From the NCBI GenBank assembly GCA_051883075.1, contig JBJETA010000027.1, forward strand, positions 1-20,926: DNA of 20,926 nt. The letters run 5' to 3'. The notes beneath the pieces were generated by a model. That model worked only from the letters and a program-made list of their open reading frames with translations, was not told the DNA's origin and made no database searches. Position numbers and translations under genes: made by a program. The DNA is from Aminipila sp051883075. GTDB taxonomy: Bacteria > Bacillota > Clostridia > Peptostreptococcales > Anaerovoracaceae. Numbering within the stretch: position 1 is the first letter of the stretch; every line of letters begins with the position of its first letter. Positions 1-7,301 of the stretch are shown here, in pieces.

Positions 1-361
1 AAATGTTATTTTTATATAGATGATATATAGCTGAAAAGTCTTTTTTCAAAAAATAACTTTTATTTTTCTGTAAGCCGCTTTCCTCAAGGAAATCTATAAG
101 TTCTTTATAATAGTCAGAGGTAGTAACAATAACTTTCTTATCATTCAAATTTTCTGACTCTACAATAGGAAACCCTTCAAAAACTTCGCCTACGCGTTTT
201 TTATTGCTATCAAATATTCCTTCTATATTAATTGATTCGCCGAAATCCCTTATAAATTCTCGACAACCATTTCCCGCACCCCATAAATAAAACTTATTGT
301 TTTCATCGCATATTATCTTAGCTACTTCATCAAATTCATGTCCGGGATTTGTCCATTTCAT
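1..361 (-). CDS. Partial protein with N-terminal Rossmann-like (WGAGN) domain
   Basis: The gene starts with ATG at 361 and runs off the left edge, so only about 120 N-terminal residues are visible. The start overlaps the stop of the upstream radical SAM gene in an ATGA arrangement (361-358), which implies translational coupling. The protein opens MKWTNPGHEFDEVAKII, then has a beta-strand/glycine turn YLWGAGNGCREF, an acidic strand end (IFDSN), and a later strand KKVIVTTSDYY. The same pattern occurs in the next three genes upstream, so this is a shared nucleotide-binding-like Rossmann module. The C-terminal domain, which would decide the function (methyltransferase, glycosyltransferase or acyltransferase), lies outside the window. 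The coding call is firm from frame, coupling and homology to the neighbours; the function is unknown. Confidence 0.8.
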   Translation of the reverse strand, partial: MKWTNPGHEFDEVAKIICDENNKFYLWGAGNGCREFIRDFGESINIEGIFDSNKKRVGEVFEGFPIVESENLNDKKVIVTTSDYYKELIDFLEESGLQKNKSYFLKKDFSAIYHLYKNNI

Positions 362-2193
362 ATCTGCTCTCCAATCTCTTTCAGTCCAATATCATTAATC
401 CATAAAACCTGTTTTATATTGGGGTAATTAGTTGTAATATTTTTTCTTATATGATTGTAAGCCACATTACCTACACAACAGATCACAGTATCAATATCCA
501 AATCTGCTGTTTCTTCAGGTCTATATACTTTTTTACCATAAAAGCCTTTTTCCTGCTTATATGGGTCTGAATCAATAACTGGCACATCATTCTCCTTAAA
601 AAAAGTATTGCATTCATATAAACAATTTAAAGTTTCTCCGGCTCCCCAAATAGCTATGTTATCCTGAGCCAGCTTATTGGTTATTTTTTCTTCAAAGGTT
701 TCAAAGTATAAAATATTCGGAAAGAAATCATATTTTTCACCACAATTTACACAAGCCGTATGTTTTTGAAACATATCTGTAGGGGCTATTCTATGCGAAA
801 TTTTTTGTCCGCATTTCCGACATATAAAATAATGATTATAGTCCTTATTATCTGCAATGATTTCTTCATGCAGTTCTTCAATAAGCCTGTCAGAAAATAT
901 TTTTCTAAATTTAGCAGTAAATTCAGGTAGTTTAAATCCTATAAGTTCCTTATAATCTTCTTCATCCATAGATGATACATTTACTAATGGACAGCCTTTA
1001 AGTATATGTTCTTTTTCATTTTCGATTTTTCCCATCCTGACTGCTGAATCATATAATGCGGAACCTGGATAAAGAACAATAGGTGATATAGTTACATTTC
1101 CCAAAAGGTTTATGTGTTGTTGTACCCAGTTCAGTGTTCGCTCTGCACTTTCACAAGTCTCCACGGTATCACCAAAAATAAAGCCGCCTCTTACATTCAG
1201 TCCCTCTTCATTAGTCATCTTCAAAACTTCCAGCATGGAATCGACTGTTATACCTTTTCTCATGCTTCTGAGCACTGCATCATCTGCGCTTTCAAGTCCG
1301 TAAAAAATGCCTATGCAACCTGCTTCCTTCATTTTATTTAACAGCTTATGCGTAATTTTCTTACTAATACGCATCATAACGTACCATTCAATATGCCGTT
1401 CTTTTATCCTTTCACAAAACTCTTCTACACGCTGAAGTTTGTCGGCAAATAATTCATCATTTAGAAAAATTTCTGCAACACCATATTCAGAAATCAAATA
1501 ATCCATTTCTTCAAATATGCTGTCCAATGAGCGCTGACGATACTTTTCACCTCCTGATTTTGAACAAAAAGTACAATTAAAAGGACAGGATCTGCTTGTA
1601 GTTAATGGAGCCGAAAGCTTTCCGTTATCTGAATGTTTTTTCAGAAGTTCAAAATACCGAAAGCCTTCATAATCCGGCCATGGTAATTCGTCAAGATTTT
1701 CAATTTCTTTTCTTTTTTTTGTTTTACATAGTCCATCTTCTTTTCGGTATATAATGCCGTCAACATCGTTTAAATCTGTTCCCTCACATATCGCTTTTAT
1801 AAGCTCAGCGTCGGTAATTTCACCTTCACCTATAACTCCAAAATCAGCATTTTCAATGATTTCCATGGCTTCTTCCGGAGAGTGTGTAACAAGGCCGCCG
1901 CCTATAATTGTTTTAATACTTGTGCTTACGGCTTTTGCTGCATCAACAACTTCCTGAACTGCTTTATAGTTGACTACTAAATCTCCCGTGCAAACAATTC
2001 CTATGTCATTCGCCGTTATCTCCGATTGGACTATACTTTCTACATCTCCATCTTCTGTGTTAAGATTTAAAGTATACACCGGCAATCCGGCTTTTTTCAT
2101 ACTTGCAGAAACATACAAAATTCCCACAGGTGGAATATTCCAATCATTTATGGCATATGTAATTCTTGGCATTACCAATAAAATATTTTGCAT
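358..2193 (-). CDS. B12-binding-domain radical SAM protein with zinc ribbon and C-terminal Rossmann-like module
   Basis: This 611-residue protein is a radical SAM enzyme of the cobalamin-binding type. Residues 1-150 form a B12-binding-like domain (ILLVMPR start, then NIPPVGILY; IIGGGLVTHSPEE near 96-108; GEGE near 122-125). The radical SAM core has the cluster cysteines C203, C207 and C210 (CPFNCTFC), followed by FLNDE, FYGLES and a late GGFIFG strand. Residues 458-484 form a probable zinc ribbon (C458, C461, C481, C484). The tail from about 512 carries IAIWGAGE and a DSDP turn, the Rossmann-like module shared with neighbouring genes. The B12 domain lacks an obvious DxHxxG motif, so cobalamin binding is not certain. 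Such enzymes often methylate or rearrange unactivated carbons. Its place among sugar-modifying genes suggests a glycan or glycan-precursor substrate, which is inference. Confidence 0.85.
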   Translation of the reverse strand: MQNILLVMPRITYAINDWNIPPVGILYVSASMKKAGLPVYTLNLNTEDGDVESIVQSEITANDIGIVCTGDLVVNYKAVQEVVDAAKAVSTSIKTIIGGGLVTHSPEEAMEIIENADFGVIGEGEITDAELIKAICEGTDLNDVDGIIYRKEDGLCKTKKRKEIENLDELPWPDYEGFRYFELLKKHSDNGKLSAPLTTSRSCPFNCTFCSKSGGEKYRQRSLDSIFEEMDYLISEYGVAEIFLNDELFADKLQRVEEFCERIKERHIEWYVMMRISKKITHKLLNKMKEAGCIGIFYGLESADDAVLRSMRKGITVDSMLEVLKMTNEEGLNVRGGFIFGDTVETCESAERTLNWVQQHINLLGNVTISPIVLYPGSALYDSAVRMGKIENEKEHILKGCPLVNVSSMDEEDYKELIGFKLPEFTAKFRKIFSDRLIEELHEEIIADNKDYNHYFICRKCGQKISHRIAPTDMFQKHTACVNCGEKYDFFPNILYFETFEEKITNKLAQDNIAIWGAGETLNCLYECNTFFKENDVPVIDSDPYKQEKGFYGKKVYRPEETADLDIDTVICCVGNVAYNHIRKNITTNYPNIKQVLWINDIGLKEIGEQI

Positions 2194-2232
2194 ATCTGTT
2201 TATCATAAAGAGATTTTCTCTTTTCCTCCTTA
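2191..2232 (-). promoter_or_regulatory. Translation-initiation region with distant SD and intervening hairpin
   Basis: A consensus SD (AAGGAGG, 2231-2225) overlaps the stop codon of the FkbM gene but lies 31 nt from the ATG of the radical SAM gene (2193). Between them is a perfect 7-bp stem with a 3-nt loop (AAAGAGA/TCTCTTT, 2223-2207). Looping out the hairpin would shorten the effective spacing to about 14 nt. No closer SD is visible. An out-of-frame ATG at 2206 opens a 20-codon reading frame. The parts are seen directly; a regulatory role is inferred. Confidence 0.4.
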
Positions 2233-3399
2233 AACTACCGCATAGCAGACAGTATCGGTTTGTACAGTCTGATGATGTCTTAAATACAACTTATAATCTG
2301 GAACCATCTCTTTCAAAAGGATGGGGATTTCCCACAAATCCGTAGCCTGATGGTATACGCAAATTGCACATTTAGGCTTATTATTTTTAATGAGCATCTC
2401 GGCACCTTTTAAGGCACTGACTTCACATCCTTCTATATCCATCTTTAAGTATGTAACTTTCTCTTCTCCCAATGCTTCATCTAATGATGTTATTTCACCT
2501 TCCGTTTCTCCAACTTCTGAAATATGTGTTCCTGAAATTTCTCCGGTATAAGAGATTTTCATGCTCCTGTCGGCCACTCCTTTATTAATCAGTTGAACTC
2601 TTGACTTTAATTCCTCCGTTAAATGGCTTACCCTCTCAGTCAATTTTTCAAAATTAAATTTGCTAAGTTCGAAGCAAATATACTTTTCAAAACCAATGTA
2701 TCCAATGTCGCTTATGAAGTATTCCAAAGTATCTCCTGTAAATGCACCACAATCAACTATGGTTTCTTTTCCTTTTAAGCTCATGATATCCGTAGGAACA
2801 TATTCATCCTTAGTATATATTTCTCCATAATCTAAAGCTTTCAATTCTTCATTGTTCATAAACCATGCGGCAACCTTATAATAAGCTATTCTCTTTGATT
2901 CTTCATCCTCCAATATGTCAAACAGCTTCTCAATTCCCAGCAAAATGTCATTTTTGTCTACAGTAGTCCACTTATTCTGTGGTTCTGCAAGTAAATCAAA
3001 AGGATGCTTTATAATCTTTGTTATGCCCATTTCTATTAACTGCGGATATACTTCGTTCACAGCACCTACTGTGATTATTACCAATAAGTTTTCTTTCACA
3101 TATCTCTCAGATAATTCTGATGGCGATAAACATATTGCATCGCCTTTAATAACTTTTCCCCATTTAGTGCTGTCGTTATCACAAAAATATTTTATTTTTA
3201 TACCCATATTCCCTAAATCATTGTGAAAACCCTTTCCTACGAGCCCTGTTCCAAACAGGCAAATGTTCAGCTTTCTTTCAGAAGTATTTTCTTTCAACAT
3301 TGAAACCAACTTTTTTTTGATGAGTTTTACTTCATCATATTTTGTTTCAACTAACTTTAATGCTCTGTCTTTATAGTTATCCAAATCTATTTCCTCCAT
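2230..3399 (-). CDS. FkbM-family SAM-dependent methyltransferase with N-terminal Rossmann-like module
   Basis: This 389-residue protein has two parts. Residues 44-135 are a Rossmann-like module (NICLFGTGLVGKG, YFCDNDS, VIITVGAVNEVY) that matches the neighbouring genes. Residues 205-389 are an FkbM-type methyltransferase: SAM-binding motif VDCGAFTGD (215-223), an FE turn near 243, the family hallmark YLKMDIEGCE (317-326) with KGAE, and the C-terminal YLRHH stretch. FkbM enzymes commonly O-methylate sugars or sugar-containing natural products using S-adenosylmethionine. Here the likely substrate is a residue of the glycan built by this operon. The start ATG at 3399 has AGAGG about 8 nt upstream and lies 30 nt after the preceding gene. 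The family call is strong; the exact substrate cannot be read from the sequence. Confidence 0.88.
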   Translation of the reverse strand: MEEIDLDNYKDRALKLVETKYDEVKLIKKKLVSMLKENTSERKLNICLFGTGLVGKGFHNDLGNMGIKIKYFCDNDSTKWGKVIKGDAICLSPSELSERYVKENLLVIITVGAVNEVYPQLIEMGITKIIKHPFDLLAEPQNKWTTVDKNDILLGIEKLFDILEDEESKRIAYYKVAAWFMNNEELKALDYGEIYTKDEYVPTDIMSLKGKETIVDCGAFTGDTLEYFISDIGYIGFEKYICFELSKFNFEKLTERVSHLTEELKSRVQLINKGVADRSMKISYTGEISGTHISEVGETEGEITSLDEALGEEKVTYLKMDIEGCEVSALKGAEMLIKNNKPKCAICVYHQATDLWEIPILLKEMVPDYKLYLRHHQTVQTDTVCYAVV

Positions 3400-3429
3400 C
3401 TTCCAAGCCTCTTATTTTAGCTTAAAGAC

Positions 3430-4386
3430 TTATCTTAATTTATCTTGCTTCCAAAAAACATCTTTTCGTATCACAGCAGCAGGAGAGCCTACAATCAATA
3501 AATTTTTACTAAATTTACTTGAAGTTACCGTTTTCGCACCTACTATTGAACCGCTCCCTATGTATGCCCCTCCTAAGAGCATTACATCTTCTCCTAACCA
3601 TACTTCATCTTCAACAATTATGTCTCTGCTTTTATTAATTCTTTCATTTGTATTTTTGTCATATATAGGATGGAAATCGCTTTGCCTTAGTTTTATCCCA
3701 TAAGACAGCATACATCCCTCTCCTATTTTAACAGTTCCTTTTTCATTTACGATAATATCACATTGCTGAATATCCGTGCCGTCTCCAATTAAACAACGAG
3801 ACCCATTATTTACAGATACTTCACTATTTGTACCTGCTCTTCCAATTTTTACTTTTCGGCCAATATGTACTTCGTTGTAGTCCCCGAAACAATTGATTCT
3901 AAGTCTTGAGCGACAAATCATATTGTCCTCCAATATAACAACATTATTTTTTCCTGAAAAGACAACCTCACAGTTTTTTATCAAGTTCTGCCCTTTAATT
4001 ATTATTTTGTTATTATAGTCCTTATCCGTATATGCCTCACTTAATTTACTAACATCTATGCATTTATTAAAAAGCCCATATGTTAAAAAGCTGAAATCTA
4101 TTTCTTTGCATTCTGATATATGCTTGCTTATGCTTCCTATTTCCTGTAACTGTAAAGAAATATTCCGAAAAAGTTCTTCGTCACCTACCGTTATATAGAC
4201 AAGCTTATTTTTCAACATGTCAGGAGGTACACATTTAATATCATGATAATACCTATTCCAAAATATTGGATTATTATCACTCAATGCGGTTACATTGAAA
4301 AACCTTTTAACCTCTTCAATAACATCTTCCAATACCTGTCCAATTCCAAATAAGCAAATTTCTTTTTTTTCACATTCTTTAAGCAT
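3430..4386 (-). CDS. Left-handed beta-helix (hexapeptide) acyltransferase with N-terminal Rossmann-like module
   Basis: This 318-residue protein starts with the Rossmann-like module seen next door (EICLFGIGQ at 9-17, LSDNNP at 35-40, LVYITVGDEE at 62-71). From about residue 125 it has hexapeptide-type repeats such as VHIGRKVKIGR, VKIGEGCML, IVEDEVWLGEDVML and AYIGSGSIVGA, which form a left-handed beta-helix. H239 in the SDFHPIYD stretch is the likely catalytic base, and the end IVGSPAAVIRKDVFW is typical of the CysE/LacA/NodL-like acyltransferases. It probably O- or N-acetylates a sugar in the same pathway, using acetyl-CoA. Its ATG overlaps the stop of the preceding gene by one base (TAATG), so the two are translationally coupled. 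The layout resembles NeuD/PglD-type acyltransferases, but the N-terminal domain is not clearly the PglD one. Confidence 0.85.
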   Translation of the reverse strand: MLKECEKKEICLFGIGQVLEDVIEEVKRFFNVTALSDNNPIFWNRYYHDIKCVPPDMLKNKLVYITVGDEELFRNISLQLQEIGSISKHISECKEIDFSFLTYGLFNKCIDVSKLSEAYTDKDYNNKIIIKGQNLIKNCEVVFSGKNNVVILEDNMICRSRLRINCFGDYNEVHIGRKVKIGRAGTNSEVSVNNGSRCLIGDGTDIQQCDIIVNEKGTVKIGEGCMLSYGIKLRQSDFHPIYDKNTNERINKSRDIIVEDEVWLGEDVMLLGGAYIGSGSIVGAKTVTSSKFSKNLLIVGSPAAVIRKDVFWKQDKLR

Positions 4387-5438
4387 TATATTGCTCCAAA
4401 CACCTTTCTCTCAACTATCTCACAAATCATATGACCTATCAGGATATGACACTCTTGTATCCTAGGCGTTATATCGCTAGGCACGTTTATGATATAGTCC
4501 GCAAAATCCTCAACGTCTTTTGTTATGTTCCTACCTATCATGGCAACAACCACAGCTTGCTTTTCTTTTGCTGCCCTAAAAGCTTCAAGTATGTTCTGCG
4601 ATTTGCCGCTGGTTGATATTCCCACAAAAACATCGCCTTTTTTTGCTTTTGCCAATACCTGTCTTGCAAAAACATTGTCATACGCGTAGTCGTTTGCAAG
4701 CGCAGTCAATGTAGCTACATTTGAAGCTAGACTCTCTGCATCTAGAGGAGGTCTGTTAAAATAAAAACGGCTTACCAGCTCCGTCGCCAAATGCTGTGCA
4801 TCAGAAGCACTTCCTCCGTTTCCTGCAAAAAGAACCCTGCCGCCATTTTTATAGCAGTCAACTATTTTATCGGCTACAGCCACAATTTTTTCCTGAAGCT
4901 GTTTGTCCAGTTTAATCCTGTTTACAACATCTATATGCTCCAAAAGGCTGTTTGTAAAATTATTTCTCTCAGCGAGGCTTTTAAGATGTTCCACAAGCTG
5001 CCACACACATCCGTCCCCTCCATCTTTTTCCAGGACTAAAGATGCAACCTCTTTTACTTCAGGAATAGCATTGTTTGGGCAGACTCCAAGTCCAACATTT
5101 GCAACTCCCTGCACATCATATTTGCCGTCACCCATATAGCATACGTTTTCTCTGGTAATGTTCAGTTCTTCACATATTGCATCAATAGCGCAAAGCTTGT
5201 CTGATATGCCGTTATAAAAGAAATCCGGTTCAAATCTTCTTTTAAAGAATTCTGTTATGGCAGTTTGTTCTTTTGTTAAAAAGCCAAGCTTAAGACCCAT
5301 CCTTTTTATTTCAAAAGCTCCGTCTAAATCTTTGAAATCAATCTGTTTTATTTCTTCTCCGGCAGAATTCACCAACACTTTACCATTGGTAACTACTCCG
5401 TCTATATCAAGTAAAACAACCTTTATTTCTACTGCCAT
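4386..5438 (-). CDS. KdsC-like HAD phosphatase fused to GmhA-like phosphoheptose isomerase
   Basis: This 350-residue protein is a fusion. Residues 1-155 are a KdsC-like HAD phosphatase with nucleophile motif DIDGVVTNG (D11, D13), T55, K81 and metal motif GDGKYD (D104, D108). Small HADs of this class remove phosphate from ulosonate sugar phosphates such as KDO-8-P or KDN-9-P. Residues 172-350 are a SIS domain of the GmhA type: GNGGSASDAQH (206-216), NDYAYDNVFARQ (249-260), GISTSGKSQN, and the Q328/H331 pair in TPRIQECH. GmhA converts sedoheptulose 7-phosphate to D-glycero-D-manno-heptose 7-phosphate. A good SD (AGGAG) precedes the ATG, 22 nt after the NeuB-like gene. The HAD half probably acts on the product of that gene. 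Domain calls are firm; the combined reaction is inferred. Confidence 0.88.
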   Translation of the reverse strand: MAVEIKVVLLDIDGVVTNGKVLVNSAGEEIKQIDFKDLDGAFEIKRMGLKLGFLTKEQTAITEFFKRRFEPDFFYNGISDKLCAIDAICEELNITRENVCYMGDGKYDVQGVANVGLGVCPNNAIPEVKEVASLVLEKDGGDGCVWQLVEHLKSLAERNNFTNSLLEHIDVVNRIKLDKQLQEKIVAVADKIVDCYKNGGRVLFAGNGGSASDAQHLATELVSRFYFNRPPLDAESLASNVATLTALANDYAYDNVFARQVLAKAKKGDVFVGISTSGKSQNILEAFRAAKEKQAVVVAMIGRNITKDVEDFADYIINVPSDITPRIQECHILIGHMICEIVERKVFGAI

Positions 5439-5460
5439 ACCTTCTCCTACCTTTTATTTC

Positions 5461-6327
5461 TTACTTTCTTCTAAGCTTTTCTTTTACAGGGATTTCCTCT
5501 TCAATACATTCGATTCTGCCGGTTCCCATAGCCTTTTCTACAGTTCTGATATCTTCCACAAGTTTTTTAAGTTCATCGGGTTCAATAGAAGCCTTTTGAT
5601 CCGAACCCCACATCTGCCTGTCCAACGTGAAATGTCTTTCAACTGCACATGCTCCCAGCACCGCCGCCGCTAAAGTGACCGCTTCATTTGTTTCATGTCC
5701 CGAATATCCTACAGGTATATCTTCATATTTTTCTTTCAGAGTTTTTATTGCTCTTAGGTTGACGTTTTCAATCTTTGCAGGATAAGTGCTTACTGTATGA
5801 AGCAGTATTAAATCTTCATGTCCGACTATTTCTACAGCATGCTCCACTTCCTGCTCCGTGCTCATCCCTACGGACATTATTATAGGTTTTCCCTTTGTTC
5901 TTATGTGTTTTAGCAGTCCGTCATCTGTCAATGAAGCAGATGCAATCTTGTAGCATGGAACATTAAACTCTTCTAAGAAGTCAACAGATTCTTCATCCCA
6001 TGGAGAAGCAAACCAGTCGATATTCATTTCTTTACAATATCTGTCAATTTCCTTATATGCTTCCTTTGAAAACTCCAGACCTCTCTTTAAGTCTCCATTT
6101 GTAGGTCCAAACGGATTTTCTCTTGGTTTTTCCAGTTCTTCCTTTGTATACACGGTTTCCACAGTTCTTTTTTGAAATTTAACTGCATCACAACCTGCTT
6201 CCTTTGCTTTCTTAATCAGTTCTTTTGCTACATTCAAATCGCCGTTGTGGTTTATACCAATTTCAGCTATAACATAGCATGGCTGATTTTCCCCTACGCA
6301 TCTTCCGTTTATCTCAACTGTTTTCAT
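5461..6327 (-). CDS. NeuB/SpsE-family sialic acid (ulosonate) synthase lacking SAF domain
   Basis: This TIM-barrel enzyme condenses phosphoenolpyruvate with a sugar to form a nonulosonate or similar 2-keto-3-deoxy sugar acid. Visible family features are AEIGINHNGD (21-30), KFQKRT (50-55), FASPWD (106-111), YKIAS (126-130), the VGYSGHE strand, and HFTLD followed by WGSDQKAS (240-247). I chose ATG 6327 (288 residues) because AAAGGAG lies about 9 nt upstream; the ATG at 6360 has no properly spaced SD. The protein stops at the ...KEKLRRK point where typical NeuB enzymes enter the C-terminal antifreeze/SAF domain, so that domain is missing. The adjacent KdsC-like phosphatase suggests a phosphorylated substrate, as in KDN synthesis. 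No CMP-sugar synthetase is present in the window. The family is certain; the exact product is unknown. Confidence 0.9.
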   Translation of the reverse strand: MKTVEINGRCVGENQPCYVIAEIGINHNGDLNVAKELIKKAKEAGCDAVKFQKRTVETVYTKEELEKPRENPFGPTNGDLKRGLEFSKEAYKEIDRYCKEMNIDWFASPWDEESVDFLEEFNVPCYKIASASLTDDGLLKHIRTKGKPIIMSVGMSTEQEVEHAVEIVGHEDLILLHTVSTYPAKIENVNLRAIKTLKEKYEDIPVGYSGHETNEAVTLAAAVLGACAVERHFTLDRQMWGSDQKASIEPDELKKLVEDIRTVEKAMGTGRIECIEEEIPVKEKLRRK

Positions 6328-6369
6328 GCTTCCTGCTCCTTTCCTTGTAAATCCACTCATCCTTCTGAG

Positions 6370-7293
6370 TTATATAAGCCCATCAAGAATTTTATTAATC
6401 CCCTCTTCAAAAGTTATCGCCGGTTCAAACTTTGTATCTTTCTTCAGCTTGGTAATGTCCGCGGATAGAAACATGGGGGTTTCACTGCTGTAAGGTTTTG
6501 CCCCAAAGTTTAACTCAATGCTTGAGAGTTCCGGTATCCTTGCTGATATAACCTTATGTATCTTCTCCGCATACTCTTTTATCGTAATTTCCTCTCCGCT
6601 TCCTACATTGTAAACCTGTCCGTCTTTTCCATGCTTATCCAGCAAATACAACGCCTCTGCACAGTCATCTACATATAAAAAGTCCCAAATCTGCTTTCCT
6701 TCCGACAGTTCCGGTATCTTTCCATCAAGCAAAGTTTTTACTATATACATAACCAGATTTCTATCTGCATCCATAGGGCCATAAACACTTAAAATCCTTG
6801 TCCATATATGTCTTATCCCCAGATTACTGCACATTTTTCTGCTCATCTGCCCTGCGCAAAGCTTCGCCATACCGTAACCCATGATTGGATCTGCCGGAAC
6901 AGTTTCCGTAAGTTTTTTATTTGCAAGTCCGTATTCTGCCTGGCTTCCTGCTCCTATAAAAGTTTTGCATCCAAGCTTAAATGCGGCATTTACAGCATCT
7001 AAAGTATGCTTAACATTTTCATTCTGAGCATACATATTGTTTTTTTCACATGTGTGCCATCCAAGATGATAAAAAACATCACATTTTTCTTTTATCATAT
7101 GCTCTAAATTACTTAAGCTATTTAGTTCGCACTCTACCTTCACTATGCTTTCACTTTGAGGAATTCTGTACATTCGCTCTGATTTCGGTCTGCAAACCGC
7201 ATATATCCTATGCCCTTCTTTACTCAGTCTTCTGAGAAGCCCTGAGCCTATAAAAGAAGTAGCGCCTGTAACAACATAAGCTTTTCTGTTCAT
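6370..7293 (-). CDS. NAD-dependent sugar epimerase/reductase (YerF-like position)
   Basis: This 307-residue protein is a short-chain extended dehydrogenase of the NAD-dependent epimerase family. It shows the dinucleotide-binding motif GATSFIG (10-16), a VFYHLGWH strand, and the catalytic YGMAK (Y140, K144) preceded by GAGSQAEYG. It lies 8 nt downstream of the thiamine-diphosphate enzyme gene and follows rfbFGH, which is the place held by yerF in the yersiniose pathway. There the reductase reduces the aceto side chain of the branched CDP-sugar to a 1-hydroxyethyl group. Sequence alone cannot separate a YerF-like reductase from an ordinary 4-epimerase, so the specific role is an inference from gene order. 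The SD is weak, and coupling to the upstream stop is likely. Confidence 0.85.
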   Translation of the reverse strand: MNRKAYVVTGATSFIGSGLLRRLSKEGHRIYAVCRPKSERMYRIPQSESIVKVECELNSLSNLEHMIKEKCDVFYHLGWHTCEKNNMYAQNENVKHTLDAVNAAFKLGCKTFIGAGSQAEYGLANKKLTETVPADPIMGYGMAKLCAGQMSRKMCSNLGIRHIWTRILSVYGPMDADRNLVMYIVKTLLDGKIPELSEGKQIWDFLYVDDCAEALYLLDKHGKDGQVYNVGSGEEITIKEYAEKIHKVISARIPELSSIELNFGAKPYSSETPMFLSADITKLKKDTKFEPAITFEEGINKILDGLI

Positions 7294-7301
7294 ATTTTTA
7301 C

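Noticed and set aside
6328..6360. Longer start for the NeuB-like gene at 6360
   Set aside because: The AAGG before it is directly adjacent to the ATG; the ATG at 6327 has AAAGGAG at proper distance and begins at the family N-terminus.
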